Assembly (NCBI GenBank): GCA_016217545.1
Contig: JACRHT010000004.1
Span: 1-64,000 of the forward strand
Reading direction: 5' to 3'
Length of the DNA stretch: 64,000 nucleotides
From: Opitutia bacterium
GTDB lineage: Bacteria > Verrucomicrobiota > Verrucomicrobiia > Opitutales > Opitutaceae
Part shown: positions 8,232-16,967 of the stretch, one piece after another
Layout: every line of letters starts with the position of its first letter
How positions within the stretch are numbered: the stretch's first letter is position 1
Program-made: the position numbers and the translations under genes
Notes under the pieces: model-generated
The model's input: the letters and a program-made list of their open reading frames with translations, nothing else
Databases searched by the model: none
What the model was told of the DNA's origin: nothing

Positions 8232-8872
8232 GCTCGCCGCTCTTTCCAACCGCGCAAATCCCGCGCGAGCGCGCCGAAGCCGTGGGGAAAATCGTTCTCG
8301 AGCCGGCGGACGTCGCCGCGGTGGCGGGAAACCTCCTCGACGGCGCGCTTGATTTCCCACGGCAGCGACGGGCGCGTCGTGCCGTAGACGCGGGCCTTCA
8401 GATCGCGGCGCGTGAACGTCGGCGCGCCGTTCTGCTGGCCTTTGATCCACGCCGCTTCGGTCACACCGTCGTCGCGACCGCACAGCAGCCACGCCTCGAT
8501 GGCGGGCACGGCGACGCCGATCGCGCGCAACGGCGAGCGGCGGCCGTGCGCGGGCGGGAGGTTTTTCATCGTGCGCCGAAAGACTGCGCGCAGACGGCAG
8601 ATGCGGCAGAGCGGATGATGATAGCCCGGAGTCTCATGCTCCGGCGTGTGCACCGGCGAGTCGTCGGAGTCGCACACCACGACGAGCCCAAGCGCATCGG
8701 TGTTGAAATGGAGATGTCGAAGGATCGGCGGCAGCACCTGCTCGACCGACGGCCAGCCGCGCGCGCGCAGCGACGGCGTGACCAGCGAGAAGGGTTCCGC
8801 GAGCACGTAACCCACGAGCACCTTCAACGCGGCCTCGTCGCCCGGCGATTCGCTGAGGATCGCGAGTCTCAT
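8228..8872 (-). CDS. TOPRIM-like/DUF4276-type protein, partner of AAA ATPase
   Basis: A 214-residue protein. It begins MRLAILSESPGDEAAL (conserved Glu in a first strand), followed by VVVCDSDD (residues 65-71) and later AIEAWLLCG (124-132). An acidic residue after the first strand, a DxD after a hydrophobic strand, and an (x)xEAWLL motif are how DUF4276/RloB-like TOPRIM proteins look. A CRIC pair at 89-92 with nearby His could bind metal. It lies downstream of, and on the same strand as, an AAA-type ATPase gene. ATPase plus TOPRIM pairs occur in anti-phage systems such as PARIS and OLD/Gabija-like sets. A nuclease role is inferred, not shown. Confidence 0.6.
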   Translation of the reverse strand: MRLAILSESPGDEAALKVLVGYVLAEPFSLVTPSLRARGWPSVEQVLPPILRHLHFNTDALGLVVVCDSDDSPVHTPEHETPGYHHPLCRICRLRAVFRRTMKNLPPAHGRRSPLRAIGVAVPAIEAWLLCGRDDGVTEAAWIKGQQNGAPTFTRRDLKARVYGTTRPSLPWEIKRAVEEVSRHRGDVRRLENDFPHGFGALARDLRGWKERRA

Positions 8873-8884
8873 GGACAGAGATGA

Positions 8885-9030
8885 GCCCACGAAACACACG
8901 AATCACACGAAAACCTTGGGCAGGACGTCGCGTTACGTCTGCGAAGCTGAAACGAGACTGCGACAGGGCGCACGCGAGACGAATTTTCTCCGAGCAAGTG
9001 CTTTCGTGTCATTTCGTGTGTTTCGTGGGC
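8885..9030. repeat. Inverted repeat made of CACGAA words
   Basis: The left arm (8885-8913) is built of GCCCACGAAACACACGAA followed by TCACACGAAAA. The right arm (9001-9030) is its imperfect reverse complement, ending TTTCGTGTGTTTCGTGGGC. About 87 unrelated bases lie between. It occupies the 165-base gap between the ATPase gene and the TOPRIM-like gene, so in an mRNA covering both it could fold into a long hairpin. Confidence 0.65.
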
Positions 9031-9037
9031 AAATTCC

Positions 9038-10042
9038 TCACGCTTCGTCCGGCGTGCCGCCGAGGATGCCGCTATACCAGAGATCGCCAAGGTTCGACTC
9101 GCTGAGCAACTCGCGCAGGTCATCGCGCGCCGAGAGCCGCTCGAAAGTCGCGGAGCGGCCGTGCTTGTTGGCGAGCACCACCTCGTCCGGATGATCCTTG
9201 AAAAGGTCGAGCAGGTAGGGCGAATGCGTCGTGGTGATCACCTGCACCGGCGCGCGCGTCTCGCCGAAGTCGTGCGGGTAACTCAACCGATAGAGGGCAT
9301 CGCGAATCTCGCGCAGCATACGCGGGTGCACGCCGCGGTCGGCTTCCTCGAGGCAGACGACCGCCGGCGGCTCGGGGGCGAACGCCAGCGTCAGGATCGC
9401 GAGCAGGTAAAGCGTGCCTTGGGAGAGCGAGTCGGCGGGCACGGCGTCGCCGTTCACGCGCGCGAGCAACTCGACGCTGGCCGCATCGGGGTGGCGGAAC
9501 TCGAGTCCTTTGAACTCGGGCACGATGCGCCGGAATTCCGTTTCGAGTCGCTCGAGCGTCTCGGGCGTGTGCTGGCGCCAGTCGGCGAGCACGGCGGCGA
9601 GGTTGCCGGCGTTGGAGGCGAGTTCGCGGCCCTCGTCGCGTTTGGCGGGCACGGCCATCGCGTAATGGTCGAGCAGGAACCCGCGCATCGTGAGCAGGCG
9701 CGCGCGAAGCTTTTCCCACAGCTGCTCGCCCGGATCGCCCGGCGGATGCTGCACCACCAGCGTGTCGCAGACGAGCTCGTCCGGGGCGCAAGCGGAGATG
9801 ACACGCAGACCGTCGAATGGCGGAAGGAAACGGAACTCGATCTCCGGTCCTCCAGCCTGCGCGTGTTTGAGCTCGCGCGTGCGCGAGGCGGGCAGCGCGG
9901 CGAGCGTGCGGAGGCGGAGGAGCGCCTGGATGAGGCTCGTCTTGCCGGAGCCGTTGGGGCCGATGACGAGATTGAAGGGCTCCAAGCTGACCGTCGCCGA
10001 GCGCAGCGCCTTGAAGTTCTTGAAGTGGACCGAGGCGATCAC
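9038..10042 (-). CDS. AAA15/AAA21-family ATPase
   Basis: A 334-residue ATPase of the ABC/SMC-like AAA_15/AAA_21 type. It has an N-terminal strand SVHFKNFKAL, Walker A GPNGSGKT (residues 28-35), Walker B AVVCLEEADRG (about 222-232), a LSQGTLYLL signature-like segment just before it, and a late TTHSPYLLDLF histidine switch. The likely start is the GTG at 10042; more upstream codons give a charged, uncharacteristic leader. These ATPases act as sensors or regulators beside nucleases in OLD-like, retron and PARIS-type defence systems. The gene is followed by the TOPRIM-like gene on the same strand. Confidence 0.82.
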   Translation of the reverse strand: MIASVHFKNFKALRSATVSLEPFNLVIGPNGSGKTSLIQALLRLRTLAALPASRTRELKHAQAGGPEIEFRFLPPFDGLRVISACAPDELVCDTLVVQHPPGDPGEQLWEKLRARLLTMRGFLLDHYAMAVPAKRDEGRELASNAGNLAAVLADWRQHTPETLERLETEFRRIVPEFKGLEFRHPDAASVELLARVNGDAVPADSLSQGTLYLLAILTLAFAPEPPAVVCLEEADRGVHPRMLREIRDALYRLSYPHDFGETRAPVQVITTTHSPYLLDLFKDHPDEVVLANKHGRSATFERLSARDDLRELLSESNLGDLWYSGILGGTPDEA

Positions 10043-10182
10043 GCTTGGAGCGTAGCCGGGCGATCGGCTTTCGCCAGTTCGGAGTGCGAAGGCTCGGCGG
10101 CGGACTGCGAGCTGGCCCGCGCGCGGTTCGCGGGCGGGCACGGTTTTGGGAGAGGCGCGAGCGAGCTCGCCGCCTACGGAAG

Positions 10183-10210
10183 ACGCCGGTGAATCTTCAG
10201 TCACCGGCGT
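10183..10210 (-). terminator. Hairpin downstream of potA
   Basis: ACGCCGGTGA and TCACCGGCGT form a perfect 10-bp stem with an 8-base loop, 21 bases past the potA stop. No clear U-run follows, so it may be a weak terminator or an mRNA 3'-end stabiliser. Confidence 0.45.
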
Positions 10211-10231
10211 TGAGCGGGGCGGAGCCCTGCC

Positions 10232-11320
10232 CTACTCGGCGTGCACGACGACGAGGTCGCTCGCGTGCAGGGCGACCCAGACGCGTTCGCCGCGGCAGAT
10301 GGATTCGTTGAGCGCGCTTTCGTTGGCGAGGAGCGCGTTCAGCTCGAGGCCGCCGTCGAGGTGGAGTTCGAGGTAATCGGTCGGGCCTTGGAAAACTTCC
10401 TCGTCGACCAACGCCGCGAACGCGTTGGCGGCGTCGGGGCGCGACTTCGACACGGCGACTTTCTCCGGGCGGATGGAGACGAGCAGCTTCTTGGCGCTCG
10501 CGGGCACGCCCGGAGCGGCGAGTTGCAGTTCGAGCCCGCACGCCAGACGCGCCGAGGTCACGGCGCCGAGAAGGTCGCGGCCGGTGATCGTGGCCTCGAG
10601 CAGGTTGGATTGCCCGAGGAAGTCCGCGACGAAGGCCGAAGCGGGATGATGATAGACGTCCACGACCGGACCGATCTGTTCGATGCGTCCGCCTTTCACG
10701 ACGACGACGCGGTCGCTGAGCGTGAGCGCTTCCTCCTGGTCGTGTGTGACGAAGATGAAGGTCATGCCGAGCTGGCGCTGCAGGCGTTTCAACTCGAGCT
10801 GCATCGCGCGGCGGAGCTTGGCGTCGAGGGCGGAGAGCGGCTCGTCGAGGAGCAGCACCTTGGGCTGCGGCGCGATGGCACGCGCGAGCGCGACGCGCTG
10901 GCGCTGGCCGCCGGAGAGCTGGTGCGGCTTGCGATCGCCGAGCCCATCGAGGTCGACGAGGTCGATGGCTTCGGCCACGCGGCGCGCGATCTCATCGGCG
11001 GGCTTGCGCTCCATGCGGAGGCCGAAGGCGATGTTCTCCGCCACGGTGAGGTGCGGGAAGAGCGCGTAGCTTTGGAAAACCTGGTTCACCGGCCGGCGAT
11101 AGGGCGGCAGCGTCGTGACATCCACGCCGTCGATGAGCACGGCGCCGTCATCCGGCGTCTCGAAGCCCGCGATCATGCGCAGCATGGTCGTCTTGCCGCA
11201 GCCCGATGGTCCGAGCAGCGTGAGAAATTCGCCGGACTCGACCCGCAGATCGACCTGATTGACGACCGTCACGGTGCCGAAGCTCTTGGTCACGCCCCGC
11301 AGTTCGACGCTGGCGCTCAT
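10232..11320 (-). CDS. potA: Spermidine/putrescine ABC transporter ATP-binding protein PotA
   Basis: 362 residues with Walker A GPSGCGKTT, the Q-loop, signature LSGGQRQRVALARA, Walker B with DEPLSALDAKLRR and H-loop FVTHDQEEALTLSD. A C-terminal TOBE-type domain follows (from about residue 240), as in PotA. It energises import of polyamines together with PotB, PotC and PotD. Its start overlaps the stop of potB by four bases (ATGA), and it is the last gene of the unit potC-potD-potB-potA. Substrate is inferred from the PotD homologue. Confidence 0.9.
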   Translation of the reverse strand: MSASVELRGVTKSFGTVTVVNQVDLRVESGEFLTLLGPSGCGKTTMLRMIAGFETPDDGAVLIDGVDVTTLPPYRRPVNQVFQSYALFPHLTVAENIAFGLRMERKPADEIARRVAEAIDLVDLDGLGDRKPHQLSGGQRQRVALARAIAPQPKVLLLDEPLSALDAKLRRAMQLELKRLQRQLGMTFIFVTHDQEEALTLSDRVVVVKGGRIEQIGPVVDVYHHPASAFVADFLGQSNLLEATITGRDLLGAVTSARLACGLELQLAAPGVPASAKKLLVSIRPEKVAVSKSRPDAANAFAALVDEEVFQGPTDYLELHLDGGLELNALLANESALNESICRGERVWVALHASDLVVVHAE

Positions 11321-12201
11321 GAGGCGGCCTCCGTCGAGCGGTCACGTTGGAGCAGCCAGTAGGCGAGCGCAAAGAGCAGCAGGAACACGACGCCGAGCGC
11401 CGCGCCGAAGGGCCAGTCGCGCGCCTGCGTGAACTGGTTCTGGATGACGTTGCCGATGAGCGGGGTCTTGGCGCCGCCCATGAGGTCGGTGATGGCGAAC
11501 ATGCCGATCGCCGGCACGAACACGAGCAGCGTGCCCGCCGCGATGCCCGGTGCGGTGAGCGGGATGATGACCTTGGAAAACACGCGCAGGGGACCGGCGC
11601 CGAGATCGTGCGCGGCCTCGATGAGATCGCCGGGCAGTTTTTCGGCGCTGGTGTAGATCGGCAGGATCATGAAAGGCAGGTAGGCGTAGACGAGGCCGAT
11701 GACGACGGCGGTCGGCGTGTAGAGCAAATCGAGCGGTCCGAGCCCGAGCGGCAGGAGGCGCAGCAGGCCGTTGAGCAGGCCTTCCTGCTTGAGGATGGTG
11801 ATCCACGCGTAGGTGCGCACGAGGAAGCTCGTCCAGAACGGGATCATCACGAGGAGAATCAGCCGCTGCCGCCAAGCCTCACGCGCGCGCGCAATCGTCC
11901 ACGCCACGGGAAAGCCGACCACCGCGCAAATCGCGGTCGTGAGCGCCGCGTAGCCGATCGAACGCACGAACACGCGCATATACACCGGCTCGGCGACGCG
12001 GTGGTAGTTTTCCCAAGTGAACGAGAACACGATGCGCCCGAGTTCGTCGCGCTCGCAGAAGCTATAGACGATGAGGATCGCGGTGGGCACCACCACGAAG
12101 GCCGCCAGCCACACGAGCATCGGCGAGAGCAACAGCCACGCGAGCCAGCCGGGACGGCGCTGGCTCGACGGGGTGGAAGTTGCGGCGGGCAGGAAGGCCA
12201 A
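11317..12201 (-). CDS. potB: Polyamine ABC transporter permease PotB
   Basis: 294 residues with about six transmembrane helices and the ABC-permease EAA loop (DLIEAAHDLGAGPLRVFSKVIIPL). It forms the inner-membrane channel with PotC. The start appears to be TTG at 12201, 10 bases after the potD stop, with a C/T-rich leader (GCTCCGTCC). The next in-frame Met would delete part of the N-terminal segment. It overlaps potA by four bases. Confidence 0.88.
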   Translation of the reverse strand: MAFLPAATSTPSSQRRPGWLAWLLLSPMLVWLAAFVVVPTAILIVYSFCERDELGRIVFSFTWENYHRVAEPVYMRVFVRSIGYAALTTAICAVVGFPVAWTIARAREAWRQRLILLVMIPFWTSFLVRTYAWITILKQEGLLNGLLRLLPLGLGPLDLLYTPTAVVIGLVYAYLPFMILPIYTSAEKLPGDLIEAAHDLGAGPLRVFSKVIIPLTAPGIAAGTLLVFVPAIGMFAITDLMGGAKTPLIGNVIQNQFTQARDWPFGAALGVVFLLLFALAYWLLQRDRSTEAAS

Positions 12202-12211
12202 GGACGGAGCG

Positions 12212-13234
12212 TTATCGGCTCTTCAGGTCGGTCACGAGGCGATCGATCTCGCCGGCGGCCTTGCCGATGTCGCGGAAGGACTCGAGCCTCAGCGCACCGT
12301 TCGGGTAGCTGGCGTAGTTCGCGAGTTCGTCGGCGCTGAGCAGCTTGCGGGCACCCGCGTTCGGGTTCGTATAGGGGAATTTCTCGGAGATGAGCTTCGA
12401 GACTTCGGGGCGGAGGATGTAGTTGATGAATTTGTGCGCGGCGGCCTTGTGCGGCGCGGTGGCGGGGATCGCGAGAACGTCGAGCCATTGGTGCGCGCCC
12501 TCGGACGGGAGCACGTATTTGAACTTCTTGTTCTCCTTCCAGAGAATGGCGGCCTCACCGCTCCAGACCACGCCGAGGTCGACGTCGCCGTTGAGCAGCG
12601 CGGTCTTCGGGCTGTCGGAGTCGTAGAGTTTGATCAGCTTCACCCATTCGGCGACGACGGGGCGGGCCTTCTCGAGCGCGGCGGCGTCGATCTGGTTGAC
12701 GGGCAGGCCGAGCGTGTTGAGGGCCCAGCTGACGATCTCGCGCGTGTCGTTGAGGACGACGATGCGGTCCTTGAACTTGGGTTGGAAGACGTCCTTGTAT
12801 CCTTTGATGTCGTCTTTCACGACCTCGGTGTTGACGACGATGCCGACGGTGCCGGCCATGTAGGGCACGGTGAACTGGTTCTTCGGATCGTGCGCGCGGC
12901 CGATGAAGTCCGCCGCGATGTTCTTCCGGTTGGGCACGAGGTCGGCGTCGATCGGCGCGAGGAGTTTCTGGCGAATGAGCACCTCGGCGGTGTAGTCGGA
13001 CGGCTGGATGAGATCGTAGGCGGCGCCGCCGGCGACGAGCTTGGCGAGCATTTCCTCGTTCGAGGCGTAGGTCTCGAAGTTCACGGCGATGCCGGTCTCC
13101 TTCGTGAAGCCGTCGATGACTTCCTGCGGGACGTATTCGGACCAGCCGAAGAGGTTGATCTCCTCCTTGGCGGAGGCGAAGAGCGCGGCGGCAGAAGCCG
13201 CGCCGAGGACGAGTGCGCTGCGGATCAATTTCAT
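12212..13234 (-). CDS. potD: Periplasmic polyamine-binding protein PotD
   Basis: 340 residues with a signal peptide (MKLIRSALVLGAASAAALFASA) and a mature protein beginning EINLFGWSEYVPQEVIDGF, characteristic of PotD/PotF binding proteins. Further family-like segments are QPSDYTAEVLIRQKLL, PYMAGTVGIVVNTEVV and LGVVWSGEAAILW. It captures spermidine or putrescine in the periplasm and delivers it to PotBC. It overlaps potC by four bases (ATGA). The leader reads TTCCTCCCAACCCTC, with no Shine-Dalgarno sequence. Confidence 0.9.
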   Translation of the reverse strand: MKLIRSALVLGAASAAALFASAKEEINLFGWSEYVPQEVIDGFTKETGIAVNFETYASNEEMLAKLVAGGAAYDLIQPSDYTAEVLIRQKLLAPIDADLVPNRKNIAADFIGRAHDPKNQFTVPYMAGTVGIVVNTEVVKDDIKGYKDVFQPKFKDRIVVLNDTREIVSWALNTLGLPVNQIDAAALEKARPVVAEWVKLIKLYDSDSPKTALLNGDVDLGVVWSGEAAILWKENKKFKYVLPSEGAHQWLDVLAIPATAPHKAAAHKFINYILRPEVSKLISEKFPYTNPNAGARKLLSADELANYASYPNGALRLESFRDIGKAAGEIDRLVTDLKSR

Positions 13235-14073
13235 GAGGGTTGGGAGGAAGGGGCCGAAGAGCCGCGGCCCAGGCGGCGCAGATAATGGGAGAATACCACG
13301 ACCGTAATCGTGACGAGCACGAACAGTGCCGAGAGCGCGTTCAGCATCGGATTGAGGCCGACCTTGGCCATGCCGAAGACGCGAACGGGCAACGTCGCGG
13401 ACGAAGCGCTCGTGGTGAAGAAGGTCACGATCAGCTCGTCGAGCGAGAGCGTGAAGGCCATCAACGCACCCGCGATGATGGCGGGACGCAGGCTCGGCAG
13501 GATCACGAGCCAGAACGCCTGCAACGGCGTCGCGCCGAGATCGAGCGCGGCCTCCTCGAGCGCCGGGTCGAGGTCGTGGAGGCGCGCCTGCACCGCCACG
13601 AGCACGAACGGGAAACAGAAAGTGACGTGCGCGATGATGACCGTCGTGAAACCGAGCGAGAGATCCACGGCCGCGAAAAGGATGAGCAGGCTGATGCCCA
13701 TCAGCACTTCCGGCACGACCATCGGGATGGTGAAAAGCGTCTGCACGGCCCGTGCGCCGTGGTAGCGGTAGCGATGCAGCAGCCACGCGCCGAGCGTGCC
13801 GAGCACGACGGAAAACACGGTCGTCGCCGCCGCGATGACGAGGCTGTTGTAGGCCGCGCGCATGAGCGGCGCGTTGTCGAACAGTTGGACGAACCAGCGA
13901 AACGTGAAGCCGGTCCACACGACGTTCAGCCGCGAATCGTTGAACGAATAGGCGACGAGCACGAGGATCGGCACGTAGAGAAACGCGAACACCAGCGCGG
14001 TCCATCCGCGCAGGAACCACTCCATCGCCCGCAGGCCGGTGAAAGAAGAACGGGTTGGCTTCGCTGCCGCCAT
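13231..14073 (-). CDS. potC: Polyamine ABC transporter permease PotC
   Basis: 280 residues, about six transmembrane helices, and the EAA loop LEEAALDLGATPLQAFWLVILPSLRP. It pairs with PotB. It is the first gene of the unit, whereas potC normally follows potA and potB. The start at 14073 gives a short basic cytoplasmic tail before the first helix; the ATG at 14025 (MEWFLRGW) is an alternative. An EF-G-like gene upstream is separated from it by a terminator. Confidence 0.87.
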   Translation of the reverse strand: MAAAKPTRSSFTGLRAMEWFLRGWTALVFAFLYVPILVLVAYSFNDSRLNVVWTGFTFRWFVQLFDNAPLMRAAYNSLVIAAATTVFSVVLGTLGAWLLHRYRYHGARAVQTLFTIPMVVPEVLMGISLLILFAAVDLSLGFTTVIIAHVTFCFPFVLVAVQARLHDLDPALEEAALDLGATPLQAFWLVILPSLRPAIIAGALMAFTLSLDELIVTFFTTSASSATLPVRVFGMAKVGLNPMLNALSALFVLVTITVVVFSHYLRRLGRGSSAPSSQPS

Positions 14074-14190
14074 TTCGGTCCGCAGTGTGGTGCGCTGTTC
14101 GGCCGCGATGCAACAGGCGAGTTGCGGGCGCGCGGCGGCAGCGAAGGCTTCGACGAAGCGCGCAGCCGGCCGCCGCGCCCTGCCCCATCG

Positions 14191-14227
14191 CAAAACAAAG
14201 AGGGCCATCGCGCGTGCGACGGCCCTC
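14191..14227 (-). terminator. Terminator of the EF-G-like gene
   Basis: GAGGGCC (14200-14206) pairs with GGCCCTC (14221-14227), with further pairing inside the loop. Read on the minus strand it is followed by TTTGTTTTG, the form of an intrinsic terminator, 31 bases past the stop codon. Confidence 0.75.
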
Positions 14228-14257
14228 GGTCAGGGGTGTTTCAGCAACCGCGGGCGA

Positions 14258-16363
14258 TCAGTGGTGCGCGTGAGCGGAATTACCGGCGGCGCGGGCCTTC
14301 TGGTATTCCTCGACGTGCTTCTTCTCCTGATCCGGCGGCATCTCCTCGTAGTGGCTGAACTTCTCGGCGTGCATGCCGCGACCGCCGGTGAGCGAGCGCA
14401 GCACGGTGCCGTAGTGGTAGAGCTGCGCGGCGGGAACGGTGGCCTTCACGATCTGCAGCCGGCCGGCGACGTCCATGCCGAGGATGCGACCGCGGCGGCC
14501 GGAAAGATCGCCGACCACGCGGCCGACAAACTCCTCGGGCACCTTGATCTCCAACTCATGGATCGGCTCGAGCAACACCGGACGCGCCTGCGCGAATGCC
14601 TCGCGGAACGCGAAGTAGCCCGCGATCTGGAATGCGATATCCTTCGAGTCCACGGGGTGCATCTTGCCGCCGTAGAAGTCGATCTTCACGTCGGTCACGC
14701 GATAGCCCGCGTGGACGCCCTCGCCCGCGGCGGTCTTCAGGCCTTTTTCGACGGAGGGAACGAAGACGCGATCGACATCCTGGCCGACGAGCGACTCCTC
14801 GAACTTGATGCCGCTGTCGCGCTCGCCCGGCTCGATGCGGAGCCACACCTCGGCGAACTGGCCGGCGCCGCCGGTCTGCTTCTTGTGCCGATAGCGCGCC
14901 TCGCCTTTGCCGCGGATGGTCTCGCGGTAGCGGATCTTCGGCGGCTCGAGCGACACGTCGACCTTGTAGCGGCGCTTCAGGCGCTCGAAGAGCACTTCGA
15001 GGTGCAGCTCGCCCTGCGCCGAGATGATGAACTGGTGCAGCTCGGGATCGGTGTGATACTCGAAGGCGCGATCTTCCTCGTGCAACGCGGCCAGTCCGGC
15101 GGCGAGTTTCTCTTCGTCGCCCGGCGAGTTGAGTTTCAGCGCGGCCTGCGTGTAGGGTGTCGGATAAGTCACCTTCGGCAGCGCGACGGCGTGACGGAGG
15201 TCGCACAGCGTGTTGCCGGTGTGCGTGTCCTTGAGTTTGACGGCGGCGCCGATGTCGCCGGCGTGCAACGCGTCGACCGGCGTGCGGTTCTTGCCGTTGA
15301 GTCGGTAGAGCTGGCCGATGCGCTCGCCGATGCGGCGCTCGCTGTTGTGCAGGTCCTGGCCGTGCGAGATCGTGCCGGAATAGACGCGGAAGATCGAGAG
15401 ATCGCCGCTCTGCGGATCGGTGAGGGTCTTGAAGACGTAGGCGACGGGCTCGGTGCCATCGAGGCGCACGAGGCAGGGCGAACCGGTGTTGGTCGCGACC
15501 GCGCCGACGGTTTGCCGGTCGTCGGGCGAGGAGCCGTATTTCGCGATGAAGTCCATCAGGCGCGCGACGCCGACATTGGTCTCGGCGGACGTGACGAGCA
15601 GCGGAATGAAGGTCTGCTTCTGGATCGCGGGATGGATGCCGGTGCGCAGCACCTCCTCGGAGAGGCCGCCGTCGTTGAAGAATTTCTCGAGGAGCGTGTC
15701 GTCGCTCTCGGCGATGTGCTCGATCAGCTCCTTGTGCAGGGTGTCGACCTTCTGCTTCCAGTCGCCGGTCGCGGGCACTTCGGTGTATTTGCCGGACTTG
15801 TCGGTGGCGTAGCTGACGACCTCGTCGCGCAGGACATCCAGCACTTGGTGGAAGCCCGGGCCCGGGTCCATCGGCACCTGCATCGGGAACACCGCCTGGC
15901 CGAAGTGCTCGCGGATTTCGCTGAGGATGGTGTCGAAGTCGTATTTCTCCTTGTCGAAACCGTTGACGACGATGATGCGCGGGATGCCGAACTGGCCGGC
16001 GTAGTCCCACATGAGGTCCGCGCCGACGCCGACGCCGGTGCCGGCATTGACGACGAGCAGCGCGAAGTCGGAAACGTGCAGCGCGTGGATCGCCTCGCCG
16101 GCGAAGTCGAGGTATCCGGGCGTGTCGATGAAATTGAAACGCCGCCCCTGCCATTCGCAGTTGAGCGGCGTGCCGTGAATCGAGATGTGCCGCTGTTGTT
16201 CGCCCACGTGGTAGTCGGACACCGTGGTGCCTGCAGCCACGCTGCCGAGCCGTTGAATCGCACCGCCGCAGAGCAGCATGGCTTCGGCAAGAGTCGTCTT
16301 GCCGGCTGTAGCATGCCCCACGATGGCGAAGTTCCTGATGTCTCCAGGACGAGTGCCATTCAT
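14258..16363 (-). CDS. EF-G-like translation factor GTPase (EF-G2 type)
   Basis: 701 residues with the five-domain EF-G layout. G1 is GHATAGKTTL, G3 is DTPGYLDF (canonical EF-G has DTPGH) and G4 is NGFDKE where translational GTPases usually have NKxD. The later segments GELHLEVLFERLKRRY, IRYRETIRGKGEARYRHKKQ and the C-terminal GRRGRILGMD are standard EF-G landmarks. The deviations suggest a paralogue of FusA (EF-G2/ribosome-recycling or stress type) rather than the main elongation factor. The tail is His-rich (AHAHH). It is preceded by a good Shine-Dalgarno, stands alone, and is followed by a terminator. Confidence 0.85.
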   Translation of the reverse strand: MNGTRPGDIRNFAIVGHATAGKTTLAEAMLLCGGAIQRLGSVAAGTTVSDYHVGEQQRHISIHGTPLNCEWQGRRFNFIDTPGYLDFAGEAIHALHVSDFALLVVNAGTGVGVGADLMWDYAGQFGIPRIIVVNGFDKEKYDFDTILSEIREHFGQAVFPMQVPMDPGPGFHQVLDVLRDEVVSYATDKSGKYTEVPATGDWKQKVDTLHKELIEHIAESDDTLLEKFFNDGGLSEEVLRTGIHPAIQKQTFIPLLVTSAETNVGVARLMDFIAKYGSSPDDRQTVGAVATNTGSPCLVRLDGTEPVAYVFKTLTDPQSGDLSIFRVYSGTISHGQDLHNSERRIGERIGQLYRLNGKNRTPVDALHAGDIGAAVKLKDTHTGNTLCDLRHAVALPKVTYPTPYTQAALKLNSPGDEEKLAAGLAALHEEDRAFEYHTDPELHQFIISAQGELHLEVLFERLKRRYKVDVSLEPPKIRYRETIRGKGEARYRHKKQTGGAGQFAEVWLRIEPGERDSGIKFEESLVGQDVDRVFVPSVEKGLKTAAGEGVHAGYRVTDVKIDFYGGKMHPVDSKDIAFQIAGYFAFREAFAQARPVLLEPIHELEIKVPEEFVGRVVGDLSGRRGRILGMDVAGRLQIVKATVPAAQLYHYGTVLRSLTGGRGMHAEKFSHYEEMPPDQEKKHVEEYQKARAAGNSAHAHH

Positions 16364-16372
16364 AGAGTTGGG

Positions 16373-16380
16373 TCTCCTTT
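16373..16380 (-). promoter_or_regulatory. Shine-Dalgarno of the EF-G-like gene
   Basis: AAAGGAGA lies nine bases before the ATG. It is one of few clear Shine-Dalgarno sequences in the window, where many genes have C/T-rich leaders instead. Confidence 0.7.
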
Positions 16381-16610
16381 TTTTGAGGCCGACCCGGGCG
16401 GGTCGCGCCGTTGGGTTTGGGGACTTGCAGCCTACCCGGAATGTTCGCCGGGTAAAGCGGCAACCCGCCGCACAATTTGGCGGGACGTGCGCGCGGATTT
16501 ACCGGGCAGTTCGGGATTGAATGACCGCCGCTTGGGGCGTTGAAAGTTCGCGGGCCACCGAACGCTCTCCGGAAAAGCAAGAGCATCAATCCTGTTCGTC
16601 CGATTCATCC

Positions 16611-16967
16611 ATGCTCCTCAATTTCGCCCTCGTCTTTCTGATTTTCGGCGCCGGCAAAAAGAAAATGAACCGCTACCTCGCCGCGGCAATCTACGGCGCG
16701 ATCAAAGGCGGCCTTGGGTTTTTCGTCACCAGCAGCGTGGTGGTCGGGCTGGTCAACGGCGCGATCTATGGTGCGCTCGCGGCGGCGTTGATGTTGCTGC
16801 TTGCGCGAATCGACACCAAGGAGGCCACGGAGAACACGATCAGCGACTACTCGCTGAAGCGGAAATCATCCTTCAAGTGGGAATACGTTCCGCTCTCGGC
16901 AATCGTCGTCTTCCTCCTTTTCGGAGAGATGCTAGTCAGCCTTTTTGTCGCAGCACCGCAGGCTTAA
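16611..16967 (+). CDS. Hypothetical small membrane protein
   Basis: 118 residues with four hydrophobic stretches: LLNFALVFLIFGAG, AAIYGAIKGGLGFFVTSSVVVG, AIYGALAAALMLLLA and YVPLSAIVVFLLFGEMLVSLF. I do not recognise the family; the glycine-rich helices resemble small TM proteins of unknown function. The start at 16611 is the ATG at the first hydrophobic segment. The gene is divergent from the EF-G-like gene and its stop overlaps the end of the convergent AsmA-type gene. Confidence 0.6.
   Translation: MLLNFALVFLIFGAGKKKMNRYLAAAIYGAIKGGLGFFVTSSVVVGLVNGAIYGALAAALMLLLARIDTKEATENTISDYSLKRKSSFKWEYVPLSAIVVFLLFGEMLVSLFVAAPQA

Noticed and set aside
14039-16543. Long plus-strand open frame opposite the EF-G-like gene
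   Set aside because: Low-complexity translation and full overlap with a clear GTPase gene; an antisense artefact of high GC.
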